Source: Strobilurus pachycystidiatus
Lineage: Eukaryota > Basidiomycota > Agaricomycetes > Agaricales > Physalacriaceae
Length of the DNA stretch: 64,000 bases
Assembly: GCA_019915135.1 (NCBI GenBank)
Contig: JAHLMK010000005.1
Span: 248,001 to 312,000 of the forward strand
Direction of reading: 5' to 3'
The notes beneath the pieces were generated by a model that was given only the letters and a program-made list of their open reading frames with translations, was not told the DNA's origin and made no database searches. Shown in pieces: positions 1 through 12,672 of this stretch. The translations under genes and the position numbers were made by a program. Each line of letters starts with the position of its first letter. The first letter of the stretch is position 1.

Positions 1-1980
1 TCGCTGTGTTTCTACGGCCATGAAAGCAGGGGTACCCTATTAGCAACATGTCATGAGCACTCTTGTGATTGTATTACCAGCACCGAAATTAAACCTACAA
101 TCAATGGGGCCTTGTGAGGTGAGATCGCATCATATGCTTGTGCGTATTCGAGGTCGGAGACCTTGACCTGTATAACGTTGCCCGCTCCCCGATGGATAAA
201 GCAATTCCCAGCACTGATGTCACGATGGACAAAGCCAGCCAAGCGCAGGTAGTTCAGAGCTAGAATATTGAGACGTGAAATTCAGACATCCGGCGGAATC
301 TATGTGGCAAGAACCAACCTTTGACAACGCCACATAATCCCAAAGCAAACTCGGCGTGACTGGTTATGGTGCTCAAAGGCTCGCAGAGCTCCTTGAAAAT
401 GATGCGTCGGTGAGTGCGAGGCTTATGCCCGTATACATCTTCGGGAGGAGGTGGAGTATTTTTGAAGTCGGTGTATTGGGATGGAATGGCGGCAATGGCA
501 TCCTTCCCCGCATAATTCCAATGAACCACTTCGTCTTCTAAAATTTTCATGAAGTAATTTCTAGCATCAGTCAGAAGGGTTCCGGAGGAGGGAAGAAGGT
601 GGTCGCCAGAGGGATCGCTGCGTGCCTGTTCTAGTTCCCTTTGGATATCAGGACACTCGCCCGCTTGGATCCGACTGTCTAGTTCTTTGAGAGCCTCGAA
701 TATGCTCTCTTGCATCCGACGCTCTCCTTCTGCACTGGAATAAGGCCAAACGTCTTTGAGCACAAGCGGATCACCAGTGGGGTTGCCTTCTGGCGAGAGG
801 AGCATGACGGACCAAACACAAGTGGCATGGGTAACGATGTTGTGGGCCGGGGGTTGGTCAATGACATTGACGGTCTGATAGATCTTTCCGCAGATGGAGA
901 ATGTATATTGAATCTTGCCCGTGTCGTCGCGCACCCTCTGGACATTAGGGTCGTAGCCGAGGTCCTCGTTTGAGGCAAAAGTCGTGAAGATGATGAATCG
1001 CACGAACGGGTCCGGTAGCTAGGTGTGAGGTCAGATACTGTGCCAAAAGTGAGTGCGGAAAGTACTTGCCTTGTGATAATCGAACTCCTCGGTGACACTG
1101 ATATGCGACCGTGAGAAATACCAGAGACGCATGGTACGATTCTCGATGGTGAAGCCGAAGGTGAAGTCCCGACGTGGATCGTTGTGCAATATACGGCTGG
1201 CGTCGTTAAGAAGTTGGTCCTCGTTCTGAAAGGCAATCAATGAGGTGACGATAATCTCAGTGAAATTGGACGCACCTTCACCCTATCCGTCTCTAGGCGT
1301 TTGAACTGGGCGCAGATAGCTACGTCAGCCCAAGTGATTCCCGATGCCGCCTCATGGTGCTCGGAAGCAGTGTCGAGAATGGACGGTTCTATTCGTACAG
1401 CGCGACCACTGGTGACCATAGAGCCACCGCCGACTTCAGACACACCGGGAATACGGGAATCACATTGCAACTTGGTTTTCCGGGGCCCGAGTTTCTTGCA
1501 TTTGTTGTTCCAACTGTCGCACTGCGTGTGGATGTGTTCGGCGAGGGTAGCAATACTAGCAAAAGTTTGGATCTCAGTAGCTCCCCTCTCCGGTATTGTT
1601 GAAGGCCAGCCATCCTTGGTCATATGTTTTGCCTCCTTAAGCCCCTTGATGGTGTACGCAACAAGCCTCTTCATTTGGGTCTTCGAGAGTCCGGGAAGTC
1701 TGGCGAACTGCTCGAGGAAGTGGGGAACCCCAAGCTGAATCATGGTGTGTCCGGTAGTGGAAGACCTGAGCATTTTGCGTGTGGTCTTGAGACCTTTGCT
1801 CAGGCTAAATGCTATGTCTTGACGAGGGGTCGGCCTGGCAGACGGGGGTGGCCGCGCCTTTGTCCATTGCTCGCGTCGCGTCAGGAATTTGGGTTTAAGC
1901 CCTCTGCGATTTGATTGGCTGCCTTTGTTTGTATATCTTTGGCGGACGGCAGCTTTGCTGAGGGACTTGCGCTTCATCAT
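1..1980 (-). CDS. FunK1-type fungal protein kinase, copy 1 (3' end beyond window)
   Basis: Predicted exons on the minus strand are 1980-1276, 1225-1070, 1018-319, 259-99 and 36-1; the rest of the kinase C-lobe lies left of the window. The start is the ATG at 1980 (MMKRKSLSK), followed by a basic N-terminus. The catalytic loop reads VHRDISAGN, followed by the metal-binding segment SDLEYA (DLE in place of DFG) and then GTPAFMA at the edge. This order is typical of the basidiomycete FunK1 kinases, whose substrates are mostly unknown. All four visible introns match those of the paralogue at 6527-9225 in position and phase. Intron 1019-1069 begins GCAAGT, so it is a GC-AG intron. The family call is firm; whether the gene is intact beyond the edge cannot be seen. 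Confidence 0.85.
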
Positions 1981-2491
1981 GTAAAATAAGATGACCCTTT
2001 CGGCAACCCTCTACTGTCCGCACGTACCACCATTTCCACTTGTTCACTAATCCGCGCCATCTGCGTGGTGTTCTCTTGCTATCTGCGTGGTGTTATCTTG
2101 GGCAATCACTCTGAGTGGCGATGTACAGATATGCGGCAGCCGCCCAGACACCTAAGTACTTACTTTTTCCCTTCGAATCTCTTGATACGGCCGCCACCAG
2201 ACAGTGATCAGACATCTCTGCTGGGGCTCGTGCTGCATGACTGTGATAATAGTGGCGAAGCACTCTCCCGAACAACACTGTTGCAACGGCGGGCACCGCC
2301 TGAGTCGGAGATCTGACATGTCCAGATTGCTTGGACAGCTTATGAGTATGATCCAACCACAATTGCCCGTGGTAAATGGGACAGTGTTAAATCTACAGTG
2401 ATGATGACTGCTTTCCAACGATCTCCCGGGACATGTGCACTTGGATTGCATAGACACCTATACGTACGAGCAAAGTGTTTTCCAGAGGAGG
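1981..2491. other. Intergenic: kinase copy 1 upstream region and amidohydrolase 3' flank
   Basis: About 510 bp without a convincing gene. It should hold the promoter of kinase copy 1 and the 3' flank of the amidohydrolase. Unlike copy 2, I see no clear TATA box next to the copy 1 start. The only structure noticed is the tandem 22-mer at 2059-2102. Confidence 0.6.
2059..2102. repeat. Imperfect tandem 22-mer, two units
   Basis: Two adjacent units, 2059-2080 and 2081-2102, both start ATCTGCGTGGTGTT and end in a CTTG-type tail, with about three differences. The repeat lies about 80-120 bp upstream of the ATG of kinase copy 1. It may be a duplicated regulatory site or simple slippage. Confidence 0.7.
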
Positions 2492-5400
2492 TCAGAACAA
2501 GTCGACGACACCCTTTCTTGGTGAGATGACACCGATGATCTTCGCCTCAAAGTCAAGCACCGTACCAGCCTTCGATACGACCAGATCATCTGTCGAAGCC
2601 TTCACCCCAAGGAGCTCCTCAAGATTTGTCGTCGCTAGCGCCAGCGCATCAGCCTTGGAAAGGCCCGAGAGCGCGCTCAGTGCCGCCTGAAATGGGACCG
2701 AATTAGCACAGGTGTAAGACTGCCGATCGGAAACTCACCCAACCAACTTCGAACCGCGCATTCGGAGCATACGTTTTCTCACCGATACCAATGCCAACGG
2801 TGATGTTATGCTTGAGAAGGAATCCCACAGGGGTGTCTTCGGTAAGCGGGGGTCCGTGCAGGCTGCAGTATCCATGGACCATTAGCACCTATGCATGGTA
2901 CGCCTTGGACCAAAAACATACACTCTTCTTCCCTCCCAGAAGCCGGGAGACGGGCGAGAGGGAATCAAGATGACACCTATCCTAGCACCACTGATCTCAG
3001 GCGCCAAGAGATGAGCCTCTGCACCACCGGCAAAGGTGATCGTCAACACAGTGCCAGTAACCGCCTCTACCTCACTCTTCAGGTTGATTAATGTAGCCAT
3101 GATGTCCGCGTTGTCAACACGAATGACAAGAGGAATGGTACCCTATAGCAGCGAGTTGATAAGGAGAGCAAGAGACGAGAGGCGGATACGCACCTTTCGA
3201 ACTTCTTCGAATGCAGGACCTTTGAGCAAAAGTGCGCGCAGTGCGGCTATCTGTGTACTGACGCTGACGCCGTAATTCATGCTGACTGTAACATGAAGAG
3301 CGGCTACGTCCTGCACAACGGCGCCGTCTTCGAGCTTGTGTGCCGAACCTGTGGAAAAGACGGTGCTGTATCCAGATAAGAAGGACGGTCCAGTCGGAGC
3401 GGTGATGCCCGTTGTTACGCCGGAACGGTACGCCAAACTGTGCACCATTCAACTACTCATCCGGCGAGGGCATCAAGAGTAGGATTACGCACAGCGCATC
3501 CCGAGATTCAAACAGCAAGCCGTCAACTGCGCGTATGAGTGCGTCTTGCCCTAAAATTGCAGGAAGGCTGCCTGTCAAGGCATCAGGAGCTGGGCCATCT
3601 TGCGTGCTTTCCTCCGTGAGGATGTGTTCTAAACCTAGAGAGCTACCGTAGGTGACAAAGCCAGGACTGCAAAACCGTCAGTCCGTGCGCACTTGCGCTG
3701 ATACCACTCACGATAGAGAGCCGCCCTCCAAATCGATGTGATGGGCTGACGAGTAGGCTGGAGAAAGGGCGTCTGGACAGAGACCGCTGCACACTACCCT
3801 TCCTTCGTTCACGACAACGACTCCACCTGTACCCAATGCAGCAAAAGAATCTACGACCTTCTTCCCTTCTCTGACAAACAGGCTGGAGACGTTTGTGAAT
3901 ACTACGATCTCCTTGGTGTTTCTTGAGGACATAAGAGGAGGAAGGCCGTCATATTTGAGCGCATCTGCAGCTTCCTGGTCAAAGTTTGGGGTCTTTGGAA
4001 CTTCCTGGGAAGCAGCAGGCTTGGAGACGGAATAAGGCGCTTCCAACTGAGCAATGCCGTCGATGTAAACTTGCTTTGGAGTCGCGCCAAGAGCGAGCGG
4101 ATGGCTATCCCAGATGACGATGTCAGCATCGTATCCTATTTGCCTTTATCAGCCTATGCATCGCTACAGCGCGGTCGTGATATATACCTGGCTTGATGAA
4201 CCCTACACGATGCCCCATACCAGCGACAGTAGCGGGTGTGGACGTGACAGAAGCCAGAGCAACATTATGAGGAAGACCATACTAGGAGGAGAGAGTCAGT
4301 GGATTGGGAGAGAAGAGATAGGATGTTGCACATAGTGAGCTTGTTGAGCTTCGTGGAGGAGGTATCGAGAATTGACCGCCGGATGATCGCTCTTGAGGAT
4401 TTGCGTTAGACAAAAAACATTAGTTGTGTACACCCCATACCTTCATGACAACCTTGATTCCCTTCTCAGCCAGAATCTTGGGAGCAAACTCTGAACCCCG
4501 GAAAGATTCACGCTTGTACCGCGCAAATTTTGCAAAGATAGCTGCGGCTGGTGGTCCACCTGAGAGCCGGCAGTCAGCAGGGGCCCAGAAGTTGTCTTTG
4601 ACAAGCCTACCATAAACCTTCTTGAGGACATCAGTGACAAGATAAGTCTCATGCGCGTGGTGGAAGGCAGCAATCGGGAACTTGAACTCGTTTGACAACT
4701 AAAAGTGCAGTTTAGCAAGACCCTTTTTGAAGCACCGCTACATTTAGTACTGACTCGTGCCATGTCGTCCAAGTCCACCGCCTCGTAGCAGTGGTTGTGG
4801 ATCTAGAGTGCTATCAAACGATGGACCGGCCGCGGAAGAGGTAAGAATACCTTCACTCGACCTCGGAGAACGTCGACGAGCGCCTCCCATTGCAAGTCAT
4901 CTGGATATTCCCCAAGGCCATTCCATTCACCTGCCAGAGCTGCAGAGCAGTATGCGTCCTGCTTTTCCTTGATTATACGGGCTGTGTTATAGGCTTGACG
5001 GAAATGCCAGTTGACATCCATGCGGGTCTGGCCATACACAGCACCTACACAAAGTCAATGAATACTCAATATATAAGGAGAAGGACATGAACTTACTCGG
5101 ATTCTCGCCACATGCGTGTCTGCCGGGGGGTTCAGACCGTAAGGAGAAAGTTAATAAAGTAAACATACTTCATTTGCCTCCATCGCGGGGGCAAGGATGG
5201 ATCCACTTGGGTGCCGTTCAAAATGGAGTGTGGAGGCTCCAGCAGCATCGAAGAGGGAGACTTTTCGGCAGTCGGTCGGTACTTGATAACAAATGCTTGA
5301 CCACCTATCCCATTTGCAGATCCCGGAAGGATCAGGCCGGTCGTAGTTCCTCCGGCAACGACAGTTTCATACGAATCGTCGTGAGTGTTCAAGCCGTCCA

Positions 5401-6006
5401 GACTGCGTAGCCAAGGCTGCATGTCGCCCTCGAAAGAGTTGCCGTCATTCGCGCCATCGAGCATTGGCATGCTGAGCACGCCCATGTGCGAGTGCAAGTC
5501 AAAAATCCTGATTGAGGGAAGTGTGAGCATTCGCTGAGCGCGTGTGGTGGTTGTGCGCACCCAGGAATAACCCACGCGCCCATCGCGTCGTATTCGATCA
5601 AGTCCGAGTAGGCAACCAACGCGTCCGGCGAGACGGAACCGACTTGTTGGATGATGCCCTTGTGAAGCACCAAGCCACCCTTGACAACTTCATAGCCGTC
5701 AATATATCCCGTCCACATCGTCGCGTTCTTGATGTATACTGGCTTTGTGCCTCCCACGAATCGGTCTGACTGAGTCCGACTGTAGAAGTCGGGTGGTGGT
5801 CCTGGCACCATTGTCAGCTGCTGGCATTTCGAGAGCGTCTCTGCAGCATGCAGTGGTACCCCGGCAGACTCTCTGTCCAACTGGGGTCCAAGCAGCAAGC
5901 TCGAGAACGATATGCCACCGAGCAGCAACGCTCCGGCGCCGAGGAGGCGATGGGTCCTATTCAGCCTTCCGCGCAGGACATGCGCAGAGGTCGTCTTCTC
6001 TGCCAT
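2492..6006 (-). CDS. Membrane-anchored amidohydrolase-superfamily protein (about 955 aa)
   Basis: Fourteen predicted exons: 6006-5561, 5507-5169, 5119-5097, 5044-4851, 4802-4755, 4698-4441, 4391-4332, 4281-4188, 4135-3712, 3666-3493, 3437-3194, 3142-2924, 2888-2739 and 2686-2492. Phases agree throughout. A hydrophobic segment at about residues 18-38 suggests a type II membrane anchor. The metal-dependent hydrolase pattern is present: DLHSH (His154 and His156) after WVIPGI, a middle VKIHNHCYEA strand, SDHP (Asp438), then KPGYDADIVIW. A second amidohydrolase-like half follows (FVTYGSSLGL, SGVTTGITAP, TITFAGGAEA). Basidiomycete relatives are often labelled carbohydrate esterase family 9 or imidazolonepropionase-like; the substrate is unknown. 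Exon 3 is only 23 nt, and intron 2889-2923 would be only 35 nt. Confidence 0.85.
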
Positions 6007-6526
6007 GGTGGTAAGAGAGAAGGGTTATCTCTTCAAGTTCTCATGGGTAATCTGAGTAGCTTGCTCGTAGGTGCACACTACGCATGCGCAGGCATTTCGG
6101 AATTTTCGGTACCGTAAGTGGGATGATTTTGCGTCCTGACGCCAGTCTGACGCCAAGGGTCAATGGGTTTTTGCAGGTCACTTGTCCTGGTCTGACAAAA
6201 AGAGAATCTTTGGGGTCATAGGTGAGCGAATTAGACTGTGAGTTGACCGCCCGAGTCCGTGGGGTGTTGGGCACCTCGGGTATCTGGTATGTAGCGGGTT
6301 AGAAGCGGGTTGACATCCAGATCAAAGCAGGATCAAAGTATCGGCCTTGATCGAGTCTGCCTGACTCTATATTGCAGTTGGGACTACCCGACTTTGTGCT
6401 GAGTTTAAACTGATTGAGGTTGTTGTAAATAAGTGATCGTACATTCATCCACGATATTCAAAGCTAGGACTACTCATGTATAACCTCCCAGAACTTCTAT
6501 CACAACGCTGAGATACTCGTACGGTG
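6007..6526. other. Intergenic: upstream of amidohydrolase, downstream of kinase copy 2
   Basis: About 520 bp between two minus-strand genes. It must contain the amidohydrolase promoter and the 3' flank of kinase copy 2. No gene, repeat or recognisable motif stands out. Confidence 0.6.
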
Positions 6527-9225
6527 TCACTCCCTTGTACGCGCCTTCTTGCTCTTCTGCTTCGTATCATCTGGCTCCTCCTCTGCGGATCTCTTTCCAC
6601 TGTTCCACTTCACCGCCGTGAACGTGACGGATTGCATGTCCATTCTAATGTCGTCAAAGACACTATAGGCGTTGACGTAGACTTCTGACCGGAAATGTTG
6701 CGGTTCCCAGCGCGTCGACTCCGGGTTGTCCAAGTCCAGCGGTTTGGTCGCTTCAAGCTTTTGATAAGCGGCCACAAGGTCGCGGAAGACCACCAACCCC
6801 GAAATAAGGTCAGCTCCCTCTGGAACAGGTGCGTAGAGGGCCTTCAAAGCAATGGAGATCGCGTCCTGGCGTTTTGCAGGCAGGTTTCGGAAGGCCTGCA
6901 TGAAATGGAGTCGTTGGAAAGATCCCTCGACCCTTCCATCGAACAACCCGTCGCGGATTTGTTCCACAGTTTTGAGGGCGGGTTCCAGGCTGCCGGAGGA
7001 GAGAGAGCTTGGTATGGTGGTGAGAAGGAAAAAAGCATACATCCACGCGACAGACTCGAGATCATGGAAGAAGTTATGTTTGAACCAGTCCGTAGGGCCA
7101 GGCTCGTCGGTCGAGCCGAAGAAGTCCTCCTGATTGAGGAGATGTTTCTGCTCCCGACGGCGTTGTCTTGCCGATGACTGAGATGGCAGCGCCTCAGTAT
7201 CAGTCATGGGGGAGAATAGATGCTCTCGTGTCTGGGTTTCTATGGCCATGAAAGCAGGGGTACCCTACCAATATGTTGTGAGCTCTCTTGTACTAACAGC
7301 ATCAAAATTGAACGTACAGTCAATGGGGCTTTATGAAGAGACGTCAAGTCATACTGTCGTGCGTACTCGAGGTCGGAGATCTTGACCTGTAAAACGTTGC
7401 CTGCCGCTCGATAGATGAAAGAATTGCCGGGACTGATGTCACGATGAACAAAATTAGCCAAGCGCATGTAGTTCAGAGCTAGATACCGAAACGTTAGATT
7501 CAGATATAAGTATGCGGAATCCAGAGGGCAAGTACTGACCTTTGATGACGCCGCATAATCCCAAAGCAAACTCGGCGTGACTGGTGACACTGCTCAAAGG
7601 CTCGCAAAGCTCCTTGAAGACGGTGCGCCGGTGAGTGCGAGGCTTATGCTCGTAAGCATTGCCGACCAATTTGGCGGCGGTAGCAGCGCTGACACGGGAG
7701 CGAGCGCTTAGATGGGAGCGGGCGCTACCATCGACAGTGGTGCTTCGCGCGACGGGTTCGGGAGTATGGAGAGTGTATTGGAACTCGGTGTATTTGGGCG
7801 GAATAGCGGCGATGGCGTCCTTCCCCGCAGCCTCCCAATGAACGACCTCGTCTTGCAGAATTTCCATGAAATAATTTCTGGCATCAGCCAGGAGGGTCCC
7901 CGAGGAGGGAAGCAGGTGGTCGGCAGAAGGATCGAGGCGTGCCTGGTCGAGTTCCTCTTGGATATCGGGACACTCGCCCGCTTGGATACGGTTATCCAGT
8001 TCTTCCAGAGCCTTGAAGATCCTGTCCTGTATCTGACTCTCTGCCTCAACACTGGAATATAGCCAAACATCTTTTAGCACGAGAGGATCACCGGTAGGAT
8101 GACCCTGTGGCGAGAGGAGCTTGACAGACCAAACGCGTGTGGCACGGGTAACAATGTCATGGGCGGCGCGTTCGTCGATGATGTTGATGGTTTGATAGAC
8201 ATTTTCGCCAACGGCGAATTGATATTGTATGAAATCGCCGTCGCGTACCCTCTTGACATTGGGGTCATAGCCGAGGTCCTCGTGTGAGGCGAAAGTCGTA
8301 AAGATGATGAATCGCACGAACGGATTCGGTAGCTAAGTGCGAAGGTCAGATAATGTGACACGAAGTGAACGCAAAGTACTTGCCTTGTGATAATCGAACT
8401 CCTTGGTGACACTGATATGCGATCGCGAGAAATACCAGAGGCGCATGGTACGATTCTCGATGGTGAAGCCGAAGGTGAAGTCCCGACAGGGATCGTTGCG
8501 CAATATGTGGCCGGCGTCGCCAAGAAGCTGGTCCTCGTTCTGAAACGCAATCATTGAGGTGACTTTGATATCGATGAAAATGAACACACCTGCGCCCTAT
8601 CAGTCTCCAGGCGTTTGAACTGTGCGCAGACGGCTACGTCGGCCCAATTGATTTTTGTTGCCGCCTCATGGTGGTTGGAAGCAGTGCCAGGATCGGACGG
8701 TTTTATGCGTACAGCCCGACCATCGGTGACCATAGAGCCACCGTCGACTTCGGACAGACCGCGATTATGGGGATCACATCGCAGCTTAGTTGTGCGCGGC
8801 CCAAGTTTATCGTGCGTTGCGTTCCAATCGTTGCACAGCGTGTGGATGTGTTCGGCGAGGGGAGCAATACCAGCATAGGTGTCGTTCTCGGTGGCTCCAA
8901 TCTCCGTCATTGTTGAAGGCCAGCCATCCTTGGTCAGTCGTTCTGCCTTCTTGAGCTCCTTGATGGTGTACGCGACGAGATTCTTCATTTCGGTTTTGGA
9001 GAGTTCGGGAAGCTTGGCGAACTGCTCGAGGAAGTGGGAAACTTCAAGTTGGATGGTGTGTCCGGTAGTGGAAGACCTGAGCATTTTGCGTGTGGTCTTG
9101 AGACCTAGGCCTTCGCTCTGGCTGATTGCGTTGCCTTTACGAGGAGTCGGCCCGGCGGACGGCTGAGCGGAGGGCCGAGGCGGGGGAGTAGTGTTACGGG
9201 ATCTCTTGCTTTTCCTTGGAGGCAT
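6527..9225 (-). CDS. FunK1-type fungal protein kinase, copy 2 (about 827 aa)
   Basis: Exons are 9225-8590, 8539-8384, 8332-7540, 7478-7318 and 7264-6527; all phases agree, giving 828 codons including stop. I chose the ATG at 9225 (MPPRKSKRSR) because a TATA box lies about 40 bp upstream; the open frame continues further 5'. Kinase features: VHRDISPGN with catalytic Asp542, SDLEYA with Asp564, GTPAFMA at 583-589, and HDLESVAWMYAFF in the C-lobe, the FunK1-specific stretch. The tail ends in a lysine-rich, nuclear-signal-like KQKSKKARTRE. Exon sequence and splice sites follow copy 1 closely, so the two arose by duplication. Intron 8333-8383 is GC-AG, as in copy 1. Substrate and biological role are unknown. 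Confidence 0.9.
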
Positions 9226-9264
9226 GTTGAGAGAGTGCGTGGATACAGAGAGAGAGCACCCAAA

Positions 9265-9273
9265 CCTTTTATA
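9265..9273 (-). promoter_or_regulatory. TATA box of kinase copy 2
   Basis: The minus strand reads TATAAAAGG about 40 bp upstream of the ATG at 9225. This implies a short 5' leader and supports 9225 rather than the more upstream in-frame codons as the start. Confidence 0.65.
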
Positions 9274-9555
9274 GGCCGGCCACGCACTTGTCCATTGTTC
9301 GCGTCGTGACTGTAATTGCCAAGTTCGGATATGTTTACTGTTGTTGACATGGCGCGCGTTAGCATGAGTCACCTGAGGCTATTGTTTCCCGTTTTGGCCT
9401 ACGCGACAATGGGCGGTACTGTTTGGGTGCCATACTCTTCAAGTACTATCGCGAAAAAAGTCTCGCTCATCAAGAAGGCAAAGCAGGCCACAAATGAAAG
9501 CTAAAATGTCTATCGTCGTATGGTATTAGTAGCATATACAAGAAAAGTACAATTA

Positions 9556-12500
9556 TTACGACGAATTCGCTCTGAGAACCATAGAGTCAAGAGAAATTGC
9601 CACATAATCGTCCGAAGGACCGCCTACACCCTCCGCAGCCGCCCACACCGCATCGTCCAATATGTAAACCAGTAGCCCGCCCTTCCCGTCCGCGGAACGA
9701 CTGACACGGAACAGCGGCATCCTTGACTTCTCGTGGGCGCGCCCAGTCGGAATCACCAACAAATTATGCGATGCGGCAAACTCCTCCACGATGGATTTGA
9801 AAGTAATCTCTTGCGTTCTGGAGGCAGACGGACGGGTGACGACCTTCCTCTTCATCGATTCCACCTTTGGAGGCGCAATTTCTGCTCTGAAATCGGGTTT
9901 GGCGAGTTTCGTCGGGGCATTGCTGCCTAGCTCGATCGCCTGGTTCATCAACTGCAGGCCTCGCTTGAAACCACGTTCCGCTCCAGAGACCGTAAGAGTG
10001 TTCTTCCAGAATTGATACCATTGTGCCACTTCCTCGAAGCTGACTTTGGGTTGTATAAGCCAGATGTGGAGGGTGTCGAGCCACTTCGGGAAGAATTCAC
10101 TCTCGAGGAGCTGCGTGATGATGGATGGCCGGAGGATGACAGCCCACTGCAACACAGCGTTGATGGGTTCCATCCGTTGTGAACGAGGGTTGATGCGCAA
10201 ATCATTCCTCAGTGTAGCGCCCAACTTCGGAACGACGGACTTCAGTAAGATGTTATCCCAATCACTGGCATCGAAAACCTGGGCAAACGTCAGACCATCT
10301 GGATCACCATCAAAAGCAATGATACTCACATCTTTCCACGCAACCAGATCTTTCGGTATCTCGTCTCCGACAGCCCAGTGGCGCAGAAGACTTTTGACTT
10401 TGCGTCTCGCCTCATCAACGAGATCTTCAAGTCGCAACCCCACATGAGGCAACCAAGGGAAGACTATGGTCTGCAGGGAAACGCTATCAAGCTTCGGTGA
10501 CCAATCGGCTACTGCCTTTTGAACCTTGGGAAGGATCAACTGGTCGAGCATGTTATCGGAGATAAACTGGGGTAAAAACGTCGACCAGGCTTCGTAGAGC
10601 TTGACGGCTGGATTGGGATCTTGAGCTGACCAGTCGTTGTTGATCGTCGTCCGTACTCTCGGCAGCCATACATTCCAAAGGAGGCTTTCGAAGGGTGTCA
10701 TCGGTTTTATCCTGACGAAAAGATCGTCAATGACGATGGGAGCTCTGGGAACGGTAAAGACTTACTCTTCACTTACAGGTGCTCTGATGGTCTGGGTGCC
10801 AAATACGTCAATCTGGTTCTGCGGCTTGTCTGGTCGAGAGTTGACTGGCAGTGCACGTCTCCAATTACTGAAAGAATCAACGAGGAACAGAGGGTCTTCA
10901 AGAGGTTGCCAGTTTGCCACCAGGCGCCGCACCTTGGAGGTGGTTAGTCGGCAAACGAAGCTTGAGTCATGAGGAGCTCACAGCGGGGGCAATAGCTGCA
11001 ACCACAACTTCATCCAATCGGTATTGGACAAACTCTCGGCCAAATTCGTCCAACAATCTTTGAAAAAGAGGGTCGAACGACTCTAAGGAGGGCTCGTAAT
11101 CGCTGGCCAACTGTTTCGATTTGGAGTGAATTTCGCCACTGACGAGCTGCACTTGTTGCAACCGAGCAATAACTGGGTGAGTGTTAATGGACCTGCATAG
11201 CATGTAATCTGACGACCACTTACGGTCAGCCTCCTCCTCGACCTTCTTCCGTAGTCTTATATCCTCTCGGACAACCCACTTCTTCTTTTCATCTAACGAC
11301 TTAGCTTCTCTAGCGAGTCCGTCGAGGTCCGTTTTGCAGGCATCGGCAATGAGACGTATGTTATGTCGGACTTCCGGTATTCGAGTAGGATCGTTGGAGG
11401 GCGACCATGAATTGAGAGAGATTTCGGACAAGGAATTGACTTCTTTCGGCTATTGAATGCATGAGCAAATGTGATACACAAGCAAGCGAAAAGACGTACC
11501 ACAGCCCCAGTGGCATCAATGATCTGGCCAATACCAGACCCAGAAGTATCCCCAGCATCGGCAAGGATTTGCTCGTAGCTCTTGTGTTCGATCTTCGTCT
11601 TGACCTTCTTTGGGTTCTTCCACACGTCCGATCTCTTCTCCTTCGCCGCTTTATCCTTCCGCCTGACCTTCTTGTCAGTCTCATCGTCGCTGACAGCTTC
11701 TCCACGCCTCTTCGCCTCCATCTTCGACTGAGCAGTCTTCTCTTTGAAACCTCGGAATGCTATACCCGATCTCTCTGGACGCATCTTGGTCTCAACGGGC
11801 GTGACAATTCCCTCCCCGGTCGCCCCAAGACCAGTGCCGGCTTGCCAACCCATCTTCGCAAGCATACGTGCACCAAAAGTCCCTGATAGCTTCTGGAAGT
11901 GCACTTGCTCTGACGCATCGAGGACGGGAGGAGTGGATGGTTGTGAATTGCGAGCGAAGGAACTTGTGCGATTGCCAGAAAAGGAGGAAGGGAAATCAGA
12001 TGAAGTGGAGGCAGCAGGTGCAGGAGTAGAGCTTCGCGGCGGATCAAATGACACAGACTTAGCGCCGGCAAAGACATTCGTTTTGGGCGGGGGCTTAGGC
12101 GTAGCATCTGCGGTTATGCCCTCTGCGAAGGAGGAGCCTATGCCGCCGCGCGAGGAGCCTATACCGCCGCGTGAGAAACCAAGTCCGTCTTTGGATGAGC
12201 CTATGCCGCCCAGAGACGACGATGGTGTCCCAATGCCGCCGCGGGAGAAGCCGGACATCGGAGCAGAGATGTCAGCGTCATGGTCCTCGGAGGCATCGCG
12301 GACGCGGGGAGAAGGAGGTCTGGAAGGTTCAGAGTCATCAGACATATCCTGTTCGTCCTCAGCTTCGCCCTCACCCTCACCCCCGGAACCGGCTGCCTCT
12401 GGAGCCTCGGCCGCCTGGACAAACGTCGTCTCCTTCTTCTTCTTCGTCACCCGCACTGGCCGACGGTCCTCGTCACTGTCCTCGCCAAAAACACCGTAGA

Positions 12501-12672
12501 TGGCATCCTCCTTGCCATTTCTCTTGCGCTTCCGCTGATATGGATTGCGGAAGAGTTCGCGCTCGGCCCGGGAGTCCGGGTCATTATCAAGGCCAAAGTC
12601 GTCGGCGTCCGAGCCAGCAGAATCGGAGTCGGAGTCGTCGCCGTCGTCGAGGACGCGTTTTCGGCGGCCCAT
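9556..12672 (-). CDS. TFIP11: TFIP11/Ntr1-type splicing factor with G-patch and GCFC domains
   Basis: Five exons: 12672-11500, 11449-11224, 11172-10982, 10932-10766 and 10711-9556, giving about 970 aa with consistent phases. The N-terminus is acidic (MGRRKRVLDDGDDSDSDS), followed by a basic RNPYQRKRKRNGKE stretch. Next comes a low-complexity region of repeated GGIG units at about residues 140-185, then a G-patch from about residue 265 (GARMLAKMGWQAGTGLG). The C-terminal half is the GCFC-type domain (LLWNVWLPRVRTTINNDW, LDQLILPKVQKAV, EFFPKWLDTLHIWL). In the family, this protein recruits and activates the DEAH helicase Prp43/DHX15 to take apart spliceosomes after splicing, in the nucleus. Fungal names include Ntr1 and Spp382. 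Long frames on the opposite strand are compositional shadows. Confidence 0.95.

Noticed and set aside
11744..12499. 251-aa open frame on the plus strand opposite TFIP11
   Set aside because: It is Ser/Pro/Glu-rich, mirrors the GGIG-rich low-complexity part of TFIP11 and lies antisense to a confident exon.
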